Source: Carnobacterium_B sp045617425 (GTDB taxonomy: Bacteria > Bacillota > Bacilli > Lactobacillales > Carnobacteriaceae). Taken from it: a stretch of 64,000 nt of DNA. Made by a program: the position numbers and the translations under genes. Below are positions 26,045 through 34,350 of the stretch, in pieces; the stretch's first letter is position 1; the number at the start of each line of letters is the position of its first letter. The notes beneath the pieces are model-generated. The model did not search any database, was not told the origin of the DNA, and worked only from the letters and a program-made list of their open reading frames with translations. The DNA lies in the NCBI RefSeq assembly GCF_045617425.1, contig NZ_JAZLIO010000015.1:124001-188000 (forward strand), given 5' to 3'.

Positions 26045-26497
26045 TTAATTACTAAAAGCATCTTCTACATCTTCAGCTTTTTTTGACTGTAATAACTTTT
26101 CAACTACTTCGTCATTCCCTAACTTTCTTGCAAATAATGATAATAATTTCAAATGATTTTGAGCTCCTTCATTGTCATTGCCTACAGCAAAAAGTATGAT
26201 TCCCTTTACTCCTTTGCCATCTAATGTTTCCCAAGGAATTTCTTCTTCAATGATTCCAATAGCTACTCCTATTTTCTTCACGAAATTACTTTTCCCGTGA
26301 GGAATAGCAATATAACCACCAATTCCAGTTTGTCCCTCTGCTTCTCTAGCGTAAATATCTTTCATAAAACCATCAACATCAGTAATGTATTCATTTTTTA
26401 ACAATAATTCAGTTAATTCTTTCAATGCTTCATCTTTAGTTTTAGAACGCATCTTGGTTTTGATTGTTTTTAAATCGACAATATTTTTTACTTCCAT
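26045..26497 (-). CDS. PTS EIIA, fructose/mannitol type
   Basis: A 150-residue EIIA type-2 domain. The phosphorylated His is in YIAIPHGKSNFVKKIGVAIG, and the family strand GVKGIILFAVG follows. It accepts phosphate from HPr and donates it to the flanking EIIB proteins. It lies between the two EIIB genes. Confidence 0.92.
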   Translation of the reverse strand: MEVKNIVDLKTIKTKMRSKTKDEALKELTELLLKNEYITDVDGFMKDIYAREAEGQTGIGGYIAIPHGKSNFVKKIGVAIGIIEEEIPWETLDGKGVKGIILFAVGNDNEGAQNHLKLLSLFARKLGNDEVVEKLLQSKKAEDVEDAFSN

Positions 26498-26527
26498 TTT
26501 CTATCTCTCTCCTCTCATTTTTAAAAA

Positions 26528-26848
26528 TTAGTTATTTTGCAGAACAACTTCTGCCGCTTTTTCAATTAATTTATTTGGTGATTTAATTGCAATTTCTGTT
26601 GGAACTTGAATGATTCTTTTTCCGTCAAATCTTTCACGACCAGAAATTTTTACATCTACTGCTAAAATAACCACATCTGCCTTTGAAATCTGTTCTGCAG
26701 TTAATTCATTTTCTATCCCAATAGTTCCTTGTGTTTCAATGACGATTTCATATCCGGATTTTTTTGCGGCATTTTCTAATTTTTCTTGTGCGATATACGT
26801 GTGTGCGATCCCAACTGTACATGCTGCTACTCCTACTATTTTCATCAT
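26528..26848 (-). CDS. PTS fructose-family EIIB, copy 1
   Basis: A 106-residue EIIB with the phospho-Cys loop ACTVGIAHT. About nine in ten residues match the second EIIB gene downstream, including the stretch TQGTIGIENELTAEQI. Tandem copies of a freestanding EIIB in one operon are unusual. Either one is redundant or they serve different partners (EIIC and the PRD regulator). Confidence 0.92.
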   Translation of the reverse strand: MMKIVGVAACTVGIAHTYIAQEKLENAAKKSGYEIVIETQGTIGIENELTAEQISKADVVILAVDVKISGRERFDGKRIIQVPTEIAIKSPNKLIEKAAEVVLQNN

Positions 26849-26856
26849 TCTTCCTC

Positions 26857-27294
26857 CTAAATTTTTATTATTTCTTTTTCAAAAACTTTTTTATCTGTAA
26901 TTTCTAACAACCGATCTAAATAGTCTTCATCTGCTAATGTCTTTGAAAATAACGAAATTTTTTTCTTTATTTGGTCAATCTCATTTTTCTTCAATAATAG
27001 GACAATCAACAACTGGATATCTTTTGTCTGACAATCCCACATTGCTATAGGTTTTACTAATCGAATAAATAGTATTCGACTTTTGTTTACTTGATTGCTT
27101 TCTATATGAGGCAATAGCACATGATGCGCAATTAAAGTGCTGCCTACCTGTTCTCTTTCAATCAGTTGCTTTATTATTTCGTCTTTTTGAGAGTCTTCAC
27201 CCTGACAGACCATTTCAGAGATAAAAGAATAGACTTCTTCTTTTGTCCTCAACTCACGATTAAAATGAACTTCATAGAATAAATTAGCGTCCAT
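26857..27294 (-). CDS. EIIA-like protein, probably the detached EIIA domain of the PRD regulator
   Basis: A 145-residue EIIA type-2-like domain with the His region TLIAHHVLLPHIES. It is more diverged than the transport EIIA. It overlaps the end of the regulator gene by 11 bases and has its own GAGGAGA ribosome site. MtlR/LicR-type activators usually end in EIIB-EIIA, and the regulator here stops after EIIB. I infer that this gene supplies the missing domain in trans. Confidence 0.75.
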   Translation of the reverse strand: MDANLFYEVHFNRELRTKEEVYSFISEMVCQGEDSQKDEIIKQLIEREQVGSTLIAHHVLLPHIESNQVNKSRILFIRLVKPIAMWDCQTKDIQLLIVLLLKKNEIDQIKKKISLFSKTLADEDYLDRLLEITDKKVFEKEIIKI

Positions 27295-28783
27295 GGTAAA
27301 TCTCCTCTATTTTTTTCTGAAGTCTCTTCTGATCATCAATCGTAAACATTGCACTCACTAATAAATACGGAATAGGCCTGTTATCTTCAATATGGACGGT
27401 ACTTAAAATCAATTCAACATCTTCGTATTTCTCTTTAAACAGTTGCATATTTCGTGAGGCTATTACATCTACAATTTCTATTTCAGGAAATTTCTTTGCT
27501 ACTTTTGCTCTTAAAAGTTCTGATGTTCCAATACCTGTAGTACACATGATAAGTGTTTTTATAGGTTGTTGATATTGGCTTGTCTCAATAATCTTTGCAA
27601 AATAAAGAGTGATAAAGCCATTTTCATCATCATTTATAATTGGCAAGCTGAATTTTTCACTTACAAAGTTAGATACGTTAGTCACTTCCAAAAATATTTC
27701 TTCATAAGCTACCTTAATTTGATTCAACAAGTTGTTTTTAACTCTAATTTTGTGTTCTAACCGATTAAGCATTGGTTTGATATGATTGGCTAAATCAATA
27801 AATATAGACTGACTTTCGATATCAATACCTAATTTGATACTCATTTCTTCAATATATACTTTAGTCATTTGGATAACTTTTGGTGAAAAAGTAGACGTTT
27901 TAGCTAGTGAGCCTTGCATCCTTGATGAAACTAGATATTGGTAAAGAAAATAAATTTCAATATCCGGTAAATTACTGTTTAAATATTTTTCAATATTGTT
28001 AACAGTAACTTTTGCAACCTGATACAAAATACTATCTCTCTTCATATTTTCCATTTCTTCATTAGTGATTTTATCCGTAAACAGTAATGCTGGGATTTTT
28101 CTTGAACGACTGAGCAGTATATATAAATGCGAAAAAATGTTTACATTATACGGATAGGGAATGGTTATTTCTAGCTCTTTTTCAATGATCCTTAATTGAT
28201 CTAATATAAACAAAACATCGTACTTATTGAAATTAAGTTCTTGATTACTTTTCAAATCGTCAATATCAATAATATTAAATATTTCAATACTATCTTTGAT
28301 GGCCTTTCTAATATTAACTTCTTCCCCTAATACAGCTAACGTTCTGTTTTTTCTTTCTAAAGTCAAGTTATACTTTTTAAGTTCTTCACTCATAATTTGT
28401 TCATCATTGAAAATAACTGAGTCTCCTACATAATAGTTGCTAAATAATTGATAGATATTTAAAGGTTTTGGCGAAGACAACAATAATTCTTCCATGATTC
28501 GTTTGCGTCTCTCGTTAGTAGAAAATTGATTTTCCTTGTATTTCTTGCTACTTTTTTGATAGTTGATAAACTTTTCGTGATCTAATTTATACCCTCTTCC
28601 TTTTTCAGATAGAATTAAAGGATTGTCCACATATTCCTCGTTAATTTTTTTAATCAAACGATAGACTGTTTTTTTAGAAACAGTTAATATTTCTGTTAAA
28701 TCTTCTGAAGTAACGTAATCTTGATTTTTAGAAAGAAACAGTAACAGCTTTTGTTCACGACTATTGGTTGAACTCAAAGCCAC
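27284..28783 (-). CDS. PRD-containing transcriptional activator (MtlR/LicR-like) without EIIA domain
   Basis: A 499-residue regulator. Two N-terminal HTH segments (about 1-130; EQKLLLFLSKNQDYVTSEDLTEIL) are followed by PRD-like helical regions (about 180-390, with several His). An EIIB-Gat-like domain begins near residue 405 (TLIMCTTGIGTSELLRAKVAKKF). PTS-dependent phosphorylation of PRD His controls such activators. It is first in the operon it probably controls. The usual C-terminal EIIA is a separate downstream gene. Confidence 0.85.
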   Translation of the reverse strand: MALSSTNSREQKLLLFLSKNQDYVTSEDLTEILTVSKKTVYRLIKKINEEYVDNPLILSEKGRGYKLDHEKFINYQKSSKKYKENQFSTNERRKRIMEELLLSSPKPLNIYQLFSNYYVGDSVIFNDEQIMSEELKKYNLTLERKNRTLAVLGEEVNIRKAIKDSIEIFNIIDIDDLKSNQELNFNKYDVLFILDQLRIIEKELEITIPYPYNVNIFSHLYILLSRSRKIPALLFTDKITNEEMENMKRDSILYQVAKVTVNNIEKYLNSNLPDIEIYFLYQYLVSSRMQGSLAKTSTFSPKVIQMTKVYIEEMSIKLGIDIESQSIFIDLANHIKPMLNRLEHKIRVKNNLLNQIKVAYEEIFLEVTNVSNFVSEKFSLPIINDDENGFITLYFAKIIETSQYQQPIKTLIMCTTGIGTSELLRAKVAKKFPEIEIVDVIASRNMQLFKEKYEDVELILSTVHIEDNRPIPYLLVSAMFTIDDQKRLQKKIEEIYHGR

Positions 28784-28817
28784 CCCTCCTTGTTGTATTT
28801 ATAGTAACCTAGTTTAA

Positions 28818-28856
28818 AGAAAACGCTTCCCTGAAAATTGACCGTTGCAATGGTCA
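28818..28856 (-). promoter_or_regulatory. cre-like site and palindrome upstream of the PTS operon
   Basis: On the minus strand GGGAAGCGTTTTCT (28831-28818) matches eight of ten fixed cre positions. Next to it, TGACCGTTGCAATGGTCA (28839-28856) is a near-perfect 18-base palindrome suitable for a dimeric regulator, perhaps the PRD activator. The remainder of 28784-29081 holds the terminator below and no gene. Confidence 0.5.
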
Positions 28857-28975
28857 TTTTATTAATGCACCTAAAAGATCTAATTTAGTAAAAATGACTC
28901 GTCTTAAAGAAAAATCATTTGCCACTTATTTTGATTTCATTTAATTGATAGTAATTTTAATATCAAGATTAAAAG

Positions 28976-29019
28976 ATGACGGCTTTAACTCCGAAAGAAA
29001 CTCGGGTTAAAGCCGTCAT
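28976..29019 (-). terminator. terminator of the PHP phosphatase gene
   Basis: The 13-bp perfect stem TGACGGCTTTAAC/GTTAAAGCCGTCA has an inner TCCG/TCGG pairing. On the minus strand it continues CTTTTAAT. Confidence 0.78.
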
Positions 29020-29081
29020 ATAATTAATTTACTTATTTTTTTTAATTGTTTGTGAAATGCAGTTTAACTAAACAAGCTTTT

Positions 29082-29915
29082 TTATAATTCGTGAAAAACA
29101 GGGGTCATTTTATCAAAAGTACAAAACTGAGTATAACCGATATCTTTTAATATTTTTTTAGCTTCTCTAATGTTAAAACCTAGATGTTCTGGTTTATGAC
29201 TATCACTGCCAATCGTAATAATTTTACCGCCAAGTTCGTGATATAGTTTTAGGATTTCTATGGAAGGTGTCAATCCGTTAATCTCATAACGACTAGAGGA
29301 CGTATTTACTTCTATTCCTTTATTATTTGCTATAACTACTTTTAATATTTCTTTTATTTTATCTTTATTGTACTCAAACCTATCGACTTCTTTATCTAAA
29401 TAGCGTCTCACTAAGTCCATATGCCCCAACACACTATAATTTTTATAAGTAGTGACCAATTGATACATTTCATCGTAATATCTATCATAACTTTCTTTAT
29501 GAGTATGTCCTTTTTGAAATTCTCCTGTCCAAAATTCTTTGTTTTCAATTTGATGTACCGATAATAAAATGAAATCAAAAACTTGAGACTGGTAAAGTTT
29601 TTCAAATTGAGGTATCGTATGGACCTGCATACCAAATTCCAATCCTTTTTTTATGTTTATCTCTTTTTCATATTTCTTAGCAAGTTTATCTAGCTCTGCA
29701 AAATATAAATTATAATGAACATTTTTAACCTCTTTATTCTTACCTACTTGAAATTCTTCCCCTGGTTTCCAATCGGGTTTAACCCCATAATCAACATGAT
29801 CTGTAAAACAAATGTCTTTTAATCCCAATTGAATAGCATCTTTTACAACATCCTCCATTAAATACCAAGAGTCGTCACTGTAATCACTATGCACATGATA
29901 ATCTGCATAAACCAT
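29082..29915 (-). CDS. PHP-domain phosphatase, histidinol-phosphatase (HisJ)-like
   Basis: A 277-residue metal-dependent phosphoesterase. The PHP metal motifs are DYHVHSDYSDDS (start), CFTDHVDYG, GLEFG, LLSVHQIEN, LGHMDLVRR and IGSDSHKPEHLG (end). HisJ removes phosphate from histidinol phosphate, but no other his gene is present, so the physiological substrate is uncertain. AGGAGG precedes the ATG. Confidence 0.87.
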   Translation of the reverse strand: MVYADYHVHSDYSDDSWYLMEDVVKDAIQLGLKDICFTDHVDYGVKPDWKPGEEFQVGKNKEVKNVHYNLYFAELDKLAKKYEKEINIKKGLEFGMQVHTIPQFEKLYQSQVFDFILLSVHQIENKEFWTGEFQKGHTHKESYDRYYDEMYQLVTTYKNYSVLGHMDLVRRYLDKEVDRFEYNKDKIKEILKVVIANNKGIEVNTSSSRYEINGLTPSIEILKLYHELGGKIITIGSDSHKPEHLGFNIREAKKILKDIGYTQFCTFDKMTPVFHEL

Positions 29916-30320
29916 CTAAAAACCTCCTTTAAATTCTCACTATTTTGTTTATTTCCTCTTTTTTCTATGTGATAGTTTTTCATCACTTTTCGTATTTTGT
30001 TTACTTAATAACCTAAAAAGTATAGCAGGCTTTTCAATTATAATCGTATCATTCGGAAGATATTTTGTCACTTTAACATTTAACCTGCCACAAAAAAGAG
30101 AAGGTTTTAAGAAACGGACTTCTTAAGACCTTCTCCATAAAGTTTATTCACTAACTGAGAACTATATAATGTATAAAGTAAGTGGTATAGATACTATTTC
30201 TCATTTTTTTGTAAACGTATTTATATTCTAATTTCCATTCTTCTATTTACAAAAGGGATGTAGAGTTCTAAACTAACGAATGTTAGAAGTAGAATACACA
30301 ACGAATGGATCTGAAGTGAA
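29916..30320. other. intergenic region with an orphan hairpin and the mntH promoter
   Basis: A strong hairpin, GAGAAGGTTTTAAGAA with CTTCTTAAGACCTTCTC (30098-30135), has a six-T tract on the minus strand (30097-30092). No minus-strand gene precedes it, so it may be an attenuator in the PHP gene leader or a relic. The mntH promoter is listed separately. Confidence 0.5.
30246..30286 (+). promoter_or_regulatory. mntH promoter with overlapping inverted repeat
   Basis: TTTACA (30246-30251), 17 bases, then TAAACT (30269-30274). CTAAC-GAAT-GTTAG at 30273-30286 overlaps the expected start site and could bind a metalloregulator such as MntR. The repressor identity is a guess. Confidence 0.5.
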
Positions 30321-31664
30321 ATGAATAAAAGCGAAAAAATTAGTGATAAAGGATGGATAAGAAAAATAGATTCCATCAGTTTGGAAGAAGTCAATAGTTC
30401 AGTAAAAGTTCCACTAACAAATGCTTCTTTTTTAAGAAAGTTACTTGCTTTTATGGGACCTGGTGCATTAGTGGCGGTTGGGTATGTTGATCCAGGTAAC
30501 TGGGCGACCTCTATAGAGGGTGGATCTAAATTTGGTTATACCTTATTGAGTGTCATATTGGTTGCTAGCCTAGTCGCAACCTTGATGCAAGAAATGGCTG
30601 CACGTTTAGGAATTGCCACAAGTATGGATCTAGCTCAAGCAACTAGTGCTTCTGTCGGAAAAAAAACTTCTTTTTTCTTATGGATTTTAACAGAAGTCGC
30701 CATTATTGCTACTGATATTGCTGAAGTTATTGGTTCTGCTATCGCACTAAAACTGTTATTTAACATTCCGATTCTTTTAGGTGTGACAATCACAACGTTA
30801 GATGTGCTTTTGTTGCTTTTACTGCAGAAACGCAGTTTTCGTATTATTGAAAGTGTCGTCATAGTCTTAATGGCAACAATATTTATCATTTTTGCATATG
30901 AAATTTTATTATCTAATCCAAATGTCACCGATCTAGTTGATGGTTATCTACCAAGTTCAGAAATTATCACGAATCCTTCAATCCTATTTGTAGGTTTAGG
31001 AATATTAGGTGCAACCGTTATGCCCCACAATCTCTATTTGCATTCTTCAATCATTCAGACAAGAAATTACGAACGTACAGAAAAAGGAAAAAAAGAAGCA
31101 GTGACATTTGCTCGAATCGATTCTATCTTTTCCTTGACTATTGCTTTTTTGATTAATTCGATGATTTTAATTTTAGGTGCCTCAGCTTTTTACGGTAACG
31201 GTCAAGTTGTCAGTGGAATAGAAGATGCCTATGCTTTACTTGCACCATCTATTGGCGCATCTATAGCGAGCACCTTATTTGCCATTGCTTTATTAGCTTC
31301 TGGTCAAAATTCGACCATCACGGGAACACTAAGCGGTCAAATCGTCATGGAAGGCTTTATTCATTTAAGAGTTAAACCCTGGGTACGCCGAATTATTACA
31401 AGATTACTAGCTGTGATCCCAGTATTTATTGTGACCATTATTGCCGGAGAAAACGGGACTACCGATCTTTTAATATTCAGTCAGGTTATTTTAAGTATGC
31501 AACTCCCCTTTGCACTCGTTCCACTGGTTTTATTTACCAGTGATAAAGATAAAATGGGAAGTTTCGTAAACTCAACTTTGGTCAAAATAGTGGCTTGGAC
31601 AGCTACTGTTATCATTATTTGTTTAAACGTTTATTTAATCATCTATACATTGATTGCCCTATAA
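30321..31664 (+). CDS. mntH: Mn(II)/Fe(II) importer, NRAMP family
   Basis: A proton-coupled divalent metal importer of 447 residues with about eleven transmembrane helices. The helix-1 metal motif DPGN is in GYVDPGNWATSIEGG, and the helix-6 motif MPHNLYLHS is present. ALLASGQNSTITGTLSGQIVMEGF is the usual text near residue 330. The ribosome site before the ATG is weak. It has its own terminator, followed by an unusual tandem repeat. Confidence 0.94.
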   Translation: MNKSEKISDKGWIRKIDSISLEEVNSSVKVPLTNASFLRKLLAFMGPGALVAVGYVDPGNWATSIEGGSKFGYTLLSVILVASLVATLMQEMAARLGIATSMDLAQATSASVGKKTSFFLWILTEVAIIATDIAEVIGSAIALKLLFNIPILLGVTITTLDVLLLLLLQKRSFRIIESVVIVLMATIFIIFAYEILLSNPNVTDLVDGYLPSSEIITNPSILFVGLGILGATVMPHNLYLHSSIIQTRNYERTEKGKKEAVTFARIDSIFSLTIAFLINSMILILGASAFYGNGQVVSGIEDAYALLAPSIGASIASTLFAIALLASGQNSTITGTLSGQIVMEGFIHLRVKPWVRRIITRLLAVIPVFIVTIIAGENGTTDLLIFSQVILSMQLPFALVPLVLFTSDKDKMGSFVNSTLVKIVAWTATVIIICLNVYLIIYTLIAL

Positions 31665-31727
31665 CCATTTTCTTATTCCTTTAGTGCTGAAATAGGACTA
31701 CTTCATCATTTAAAGATCTCAGCGATT

Positions 31728-31766
31728 AAAAAGACTACAGCTAATTAAACTAGCTATAGTCTTTTT
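31728..31766 (+). terminator. terminator of mntH
   Basis: AAAAAGACTACAGCTA pairs with TAGCTATAGTCTTTTT across an ATTAAAC loop. The 3' end merges into the 9-base tandem repeat. Confidence 0.85.
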
Positions 31767-31827
31767 AGTCTTTTTAGTCTTTTTAGTCTTTTTAGTCTTT
31801 TTAGTCTTTTTAGTCTTTTTAGTCTTT
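31758..31827. repeat. tandem repeat of a 9-base unit, AGTCTTTTT
   Basis: AGTC recurs at 31758, 31767, 31776, 31785, 31794, 31803, 31812 and 31821, giving seven full units and a partial eighth with no internal variation. The unit equals the distal 3' arm plus T tract of the mntH terminator. Confidence 0.95.
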
Positions 31828-31853
31828 CAACATTTTTAATATATAGGCTACTG

Positions 31854-32234
31854 TCAATTTCGTCTACTAAATTCTCTACGCACTTTTGCAATGATGAATG
31901 TTGCAATAAAAAGCATAATCCCTACTTTGTTAAAAAGCAAAAATACATTTAGCAAATCACCAAAAGAGGTCAACGGATAATAACCACTCAACAAAAGAAT
32001 GGGGAATACCGTAAGCAGCATTGTTATGTAGTGAATCATAATTTGTTTAGGGAAATTCCAACGGTTAACTTCATATATCACACTCGCTATTCCCAAAAAT
32101 AAAATAATCAATCCGTTAAAGAAAAATGTTCTAGCATCCGTTGTTGATCCTTGAAAGTAATTCCATAAAGACATCATGAACATAATACTAAATGGAATAG
32201 TTCCTCTAATTAACCCTTTAAATAAAAGCTTCAT
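31854..32234 (-). CDS. DUF3021 membrane protein
   Basis: A 126-residue protein with four predicted transmembrane helices (about 10-27, 38-55, 67-86 and 100-118) and a basic tail KVRREFSRRN. It looks like the DUF3021 family, whose members usually accompany a LytTR DNA-binding gene. No LytTR gene is adjacent here; a DUF2087-like gene lies upstream instead. Function is unknown. Confidence 0.78.
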   Translation of the reverse strand: MKLLFKGLIRGTIPFSIMFMMSLWNYFQGSTTDARTFFFNGLIILFLGIASVIYEVNRWNFPKQIMIHYITMLLTVFPILLLSGYYPLTSFGDLLNVFLLFNKVGIMLFIATFIIAKVRREFSRRN

Positions 32235-32274
32235 TTAAATCTCCTTTCGAACCTCTTTAGGTCTTTTTTTGTAC

Positions 32275-32565
32275 TTATCCTTGAATGTTTAGCCAATACT
32301 GACTACCATCACTAGTCCTTTTGAAAAAATTAAAGGTAATCAAATATCTTCTCTGTTCAACGTACTCACCTGCTGGATAAACATTAAGTAACTCCGCATT
32401 AATTTCTTTCTCTGAATATATCTTTCCTTGTTCGAATCTGGTGATGAATTCCGATAATAATATGTATTTCTTTTTTTCTTTTGCCGGCACTTTAGTTACT
32501 TTATCATTTTTCATAAAGTTCGTGACCACGTTTTCCTTTTCTTGTTGTGTGTATTGATACCTCAT
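32275..32565 (-). CDS. DUF2087-like small protein
   Basis: A 96-residue protein with the DUF2087 pattern: FMKNDKVTKVPAKEKKKYILLSEFITRFEQGKIYSEKEINAEL, then RRYLITFNFFKRTSDGSQYWL. This domain is often attached to winged-helix regulators. Here it stands alone, 40 bases before the DUF3021 gene on the same strand, so the two probably form an operon. A regulatory role is a guess. Confidence 0.75.
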   Translation of the reverse strand: MRYQYTQQEKENVVTNFMKNDKVTKVPAKEKKKYILLSEFITRFEQGKIYSEKEINAELLNVYPAGEYVEQRRYLITFNFFKRTSDGSQYWLNIQG

Positions 32566-32769
32566 AAGTCATTTCTCCTTCTTAAAAATTCCTTTTTGAT
32601 TTAAAAACAAGTAAATTTCATAGTAACTGTATCATTAAAAAATGGTGAGAGTCAATATTCTAAACAATTTAATTCAAACTTATAAAGGAACGTTTAGTCC
32701 AAAAATCTCTTTTGGGATTGTCTCATTTGTGAGATACTGATAAGCGTGACTGAAAACGGAGGGAACAAG

Positions 32770-33771
32770 ATGATTTATATAAAAGAAGCCATTTTACACA
32801 TTTTTGATTTGAACAGTAACGAACCTATCTTCTCTTTTGCTGGCTTAGATCTTACGGAGAAATTCACGTTTGACTATCTTCACGCTATGATTGAGAAAGT
32901 AGAAGACTCAGACAATATGAAAACTGGGGTATTAACCGAAAGCAATCCTTTAAACCAAACTTTTTCTTCTATCCAAGAAGACTTTATTGAGACAACCAAA
33001 ATATTGACCGAAAAATTCTTTTCTATTACAAAACTCAATCCAGAAATACCACCAGCCGACTTATTATTTGTTTATTTTACGTTAGACGAAGTGCCCCAGT
33101 TAGGGCTTTTCAAATTAAACTATTCTGATAGTATCACGCACTATGTCTCGTACGAAGAAGACACGTTGACGAATCAGTTGATTATCAATCGTTCCATCTT
33201 ACCAAGTGCACGCCAAGCGATACATGAGGGAATGGTGTTAAATTTGAACACTATGGAGTATCATGTAATTGAGAAAAAGCACCTAATTGATGAATTAGCA
33301 GAAAAAATTTATTATTTCACCGAATTATTTTTAGAAGATAAGCCCCAACCAAGTCTCAAAGAGAATATTTCAATTATCAAAAAAGCTGTTCAAAAAACAA
33401 GCAAAGCATTTGATGATGAAGAATTTCAAGTACTGGCTGATACGAAAGATGCACTTGTTCACAGTATGACGGAAGAAAATGTTATTGATAATCAAATGAT
33501 CGCTGAAACTCTTTATGGAGATAACCATGCAAAAAAAGAGAAGTTTTTTGAAGAAATCAAAGATTTAGGTTACGTGGATCGTGCTCCTGCTGAAGTAGCT
33601 GTTGCCGGACCAAAATATTCTAAACAAAAATTTCGTTTAGATAATGGAATTGAGATCAGCATTCCTATAGAACTTTACAGAGACCCAGACGTTGTGGAGT
33701 TTATCAATAATCCAGATGGAACCACTTCTGTTATGATCAAAAACATTGAAAAAATTAAAAACTTGTTTTAA
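32770..33771 (+). CDS. nucleoid-associated protein, NdpA/YejK family
   Basis: A 333-residue protein resembling the 37-kDa nucleoid-associated family (PF04245): MIYIKEAILHIFDLNSNEP at the start, LLFVYFTLDEVPQLGLFKLNY, and LDNGIEISIPIELYRDPD near the C-terminus. E. coli NdpA binds DNA, but its role is unclear. ATG 32770 after CGGAGGG is chosen over a GTG 24 bases earlier. TCTCA-TTTG-TGAGA at 32721-32734 lies in its promoter region. Confidence 0.82.
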   Translation: MIYIKEAILHIFDLNSNEPIFSFAGLDLTEKFTFDYLHAMIEKVEDSDNMKTGVLTESNPLNQTFSSIQEDFIETTKILTEKFFSITKLNPEIPPADLLFVYFTLDEVPQLGLFKLNYSDSITHYVSYEEDTLTNQLIINRSILPSARQAIHEGMVLNLNTMEYHVIEKKHLIDELAEKIYYFTELFLEDKPQPSLKENISIIKKAVQKTSKAFDDEEFQVLADTKDALVHSMTEENVIDNQMIAETLYGDNHAKKEKFFEEIKDLGYVDRAPAEVAVAGPKYSKQKFRLDNGIEISIPIELYRDPDVVEFINNPDGTTSVMIKNIEKIKNLF

Positions 33772-33773
33772 TT

Positions 33774-33811
33774 AAAAAAAGAGATTTCTCTAAATGAGAA
33801 ATCTCTTTTTT
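33774..33811 (+). terminator. terminator of the NdpA-like gene
   Basis: AAAAAAAGAGATTTCTC/GAGAAATCTCTTTTTT with a TAAAT loop. Confidence 0.9.
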
Positions 33812-33825
33812 GGTGGAGTATAAAT

Positions 33826-34035
33826 CTATTTGACTATTTTTTGTTCTGTATTTTTTGAATGCAATTTTTTCACCAAAAATGAAGTAAGCAAACTTGTTAC
33901 TACAACTCCTGTTAAGAGCTGCGCAGTAGCACTTTTCACATAGGATGCTAACTCTGGATGAGTCTGAGACAACAACATTGGAGCAGACACCGAAACACCC
34001 GCAATGGAGATCATGGAAAGTCCGGAAATACCATC
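33826..34035 (-). pseudogene. C-terminal remnant of a 2-keto-3-deoxygluconate permease (KdgT-like)
   Basis: The frame opens after a TAA at 34038-34036 and reads DGISGLSMISIAGVSVSAPM, then ATAQLLTGVVVTSLLTSFLVKK. This resembles the last two helices of KdgT-type permeases (TAGNAVATP... and ATAQ...VVVT). The upstream 80 percent of the gene is absent, so this is a relic. The 62-residue frame from ATG 34014 has no convincing ribosome site. Confidence 0.5.
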
Positions 34036-34170
34036 TTATTTCAACAACTTTTCATCTGTGAAGTAAATTGGAGAAGTATAGATGTAATAAATAATAACGA
34101 ATACAAGATCCAATATTATTGATTTAATCGCTTCCACTAAATCAATCCCTTGACTAATGTTCCATCCCAA
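34036..34170 (-). pseudogene. short membrane-segment frame, unrecognised
   Basis: An open frame from TTG 34170 codes for 44 residues containing one hydrophobic helix (IKSIILDLVFVIIYYIYTS) and the tail PIYFTDEKLLK. There is no ATG and no ribosome site. Its stop directly abuts the KdgT-like relic. It is probably the end of another decayed gene. The rest of 34171-34350 shows only AT-rich upstream DNA of msrA. Confidence 0.35.
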
Positions 34171-34350
34171 ATTATTGTACTTTTATCCAAAATTCAATCT
34201 TGGAAATCTGAAATAGAGCTATTTTTAGATTTAAAGGTCCCTTAGACCCAACTTGCTAATGTATAGTATAATGATAGAAAGAAGCAGTTTATTAAATAAA
34301 TTTATTCAGAACACTCTACTAAAAATTCCAATGTAAGGAAGGTCGTCAAG

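Noticed and set aside
31758..31827. CRISPR array
   Set aside because: The units are 9 bases long, contiguous and without spacers, so it is a simple tandem repeat.
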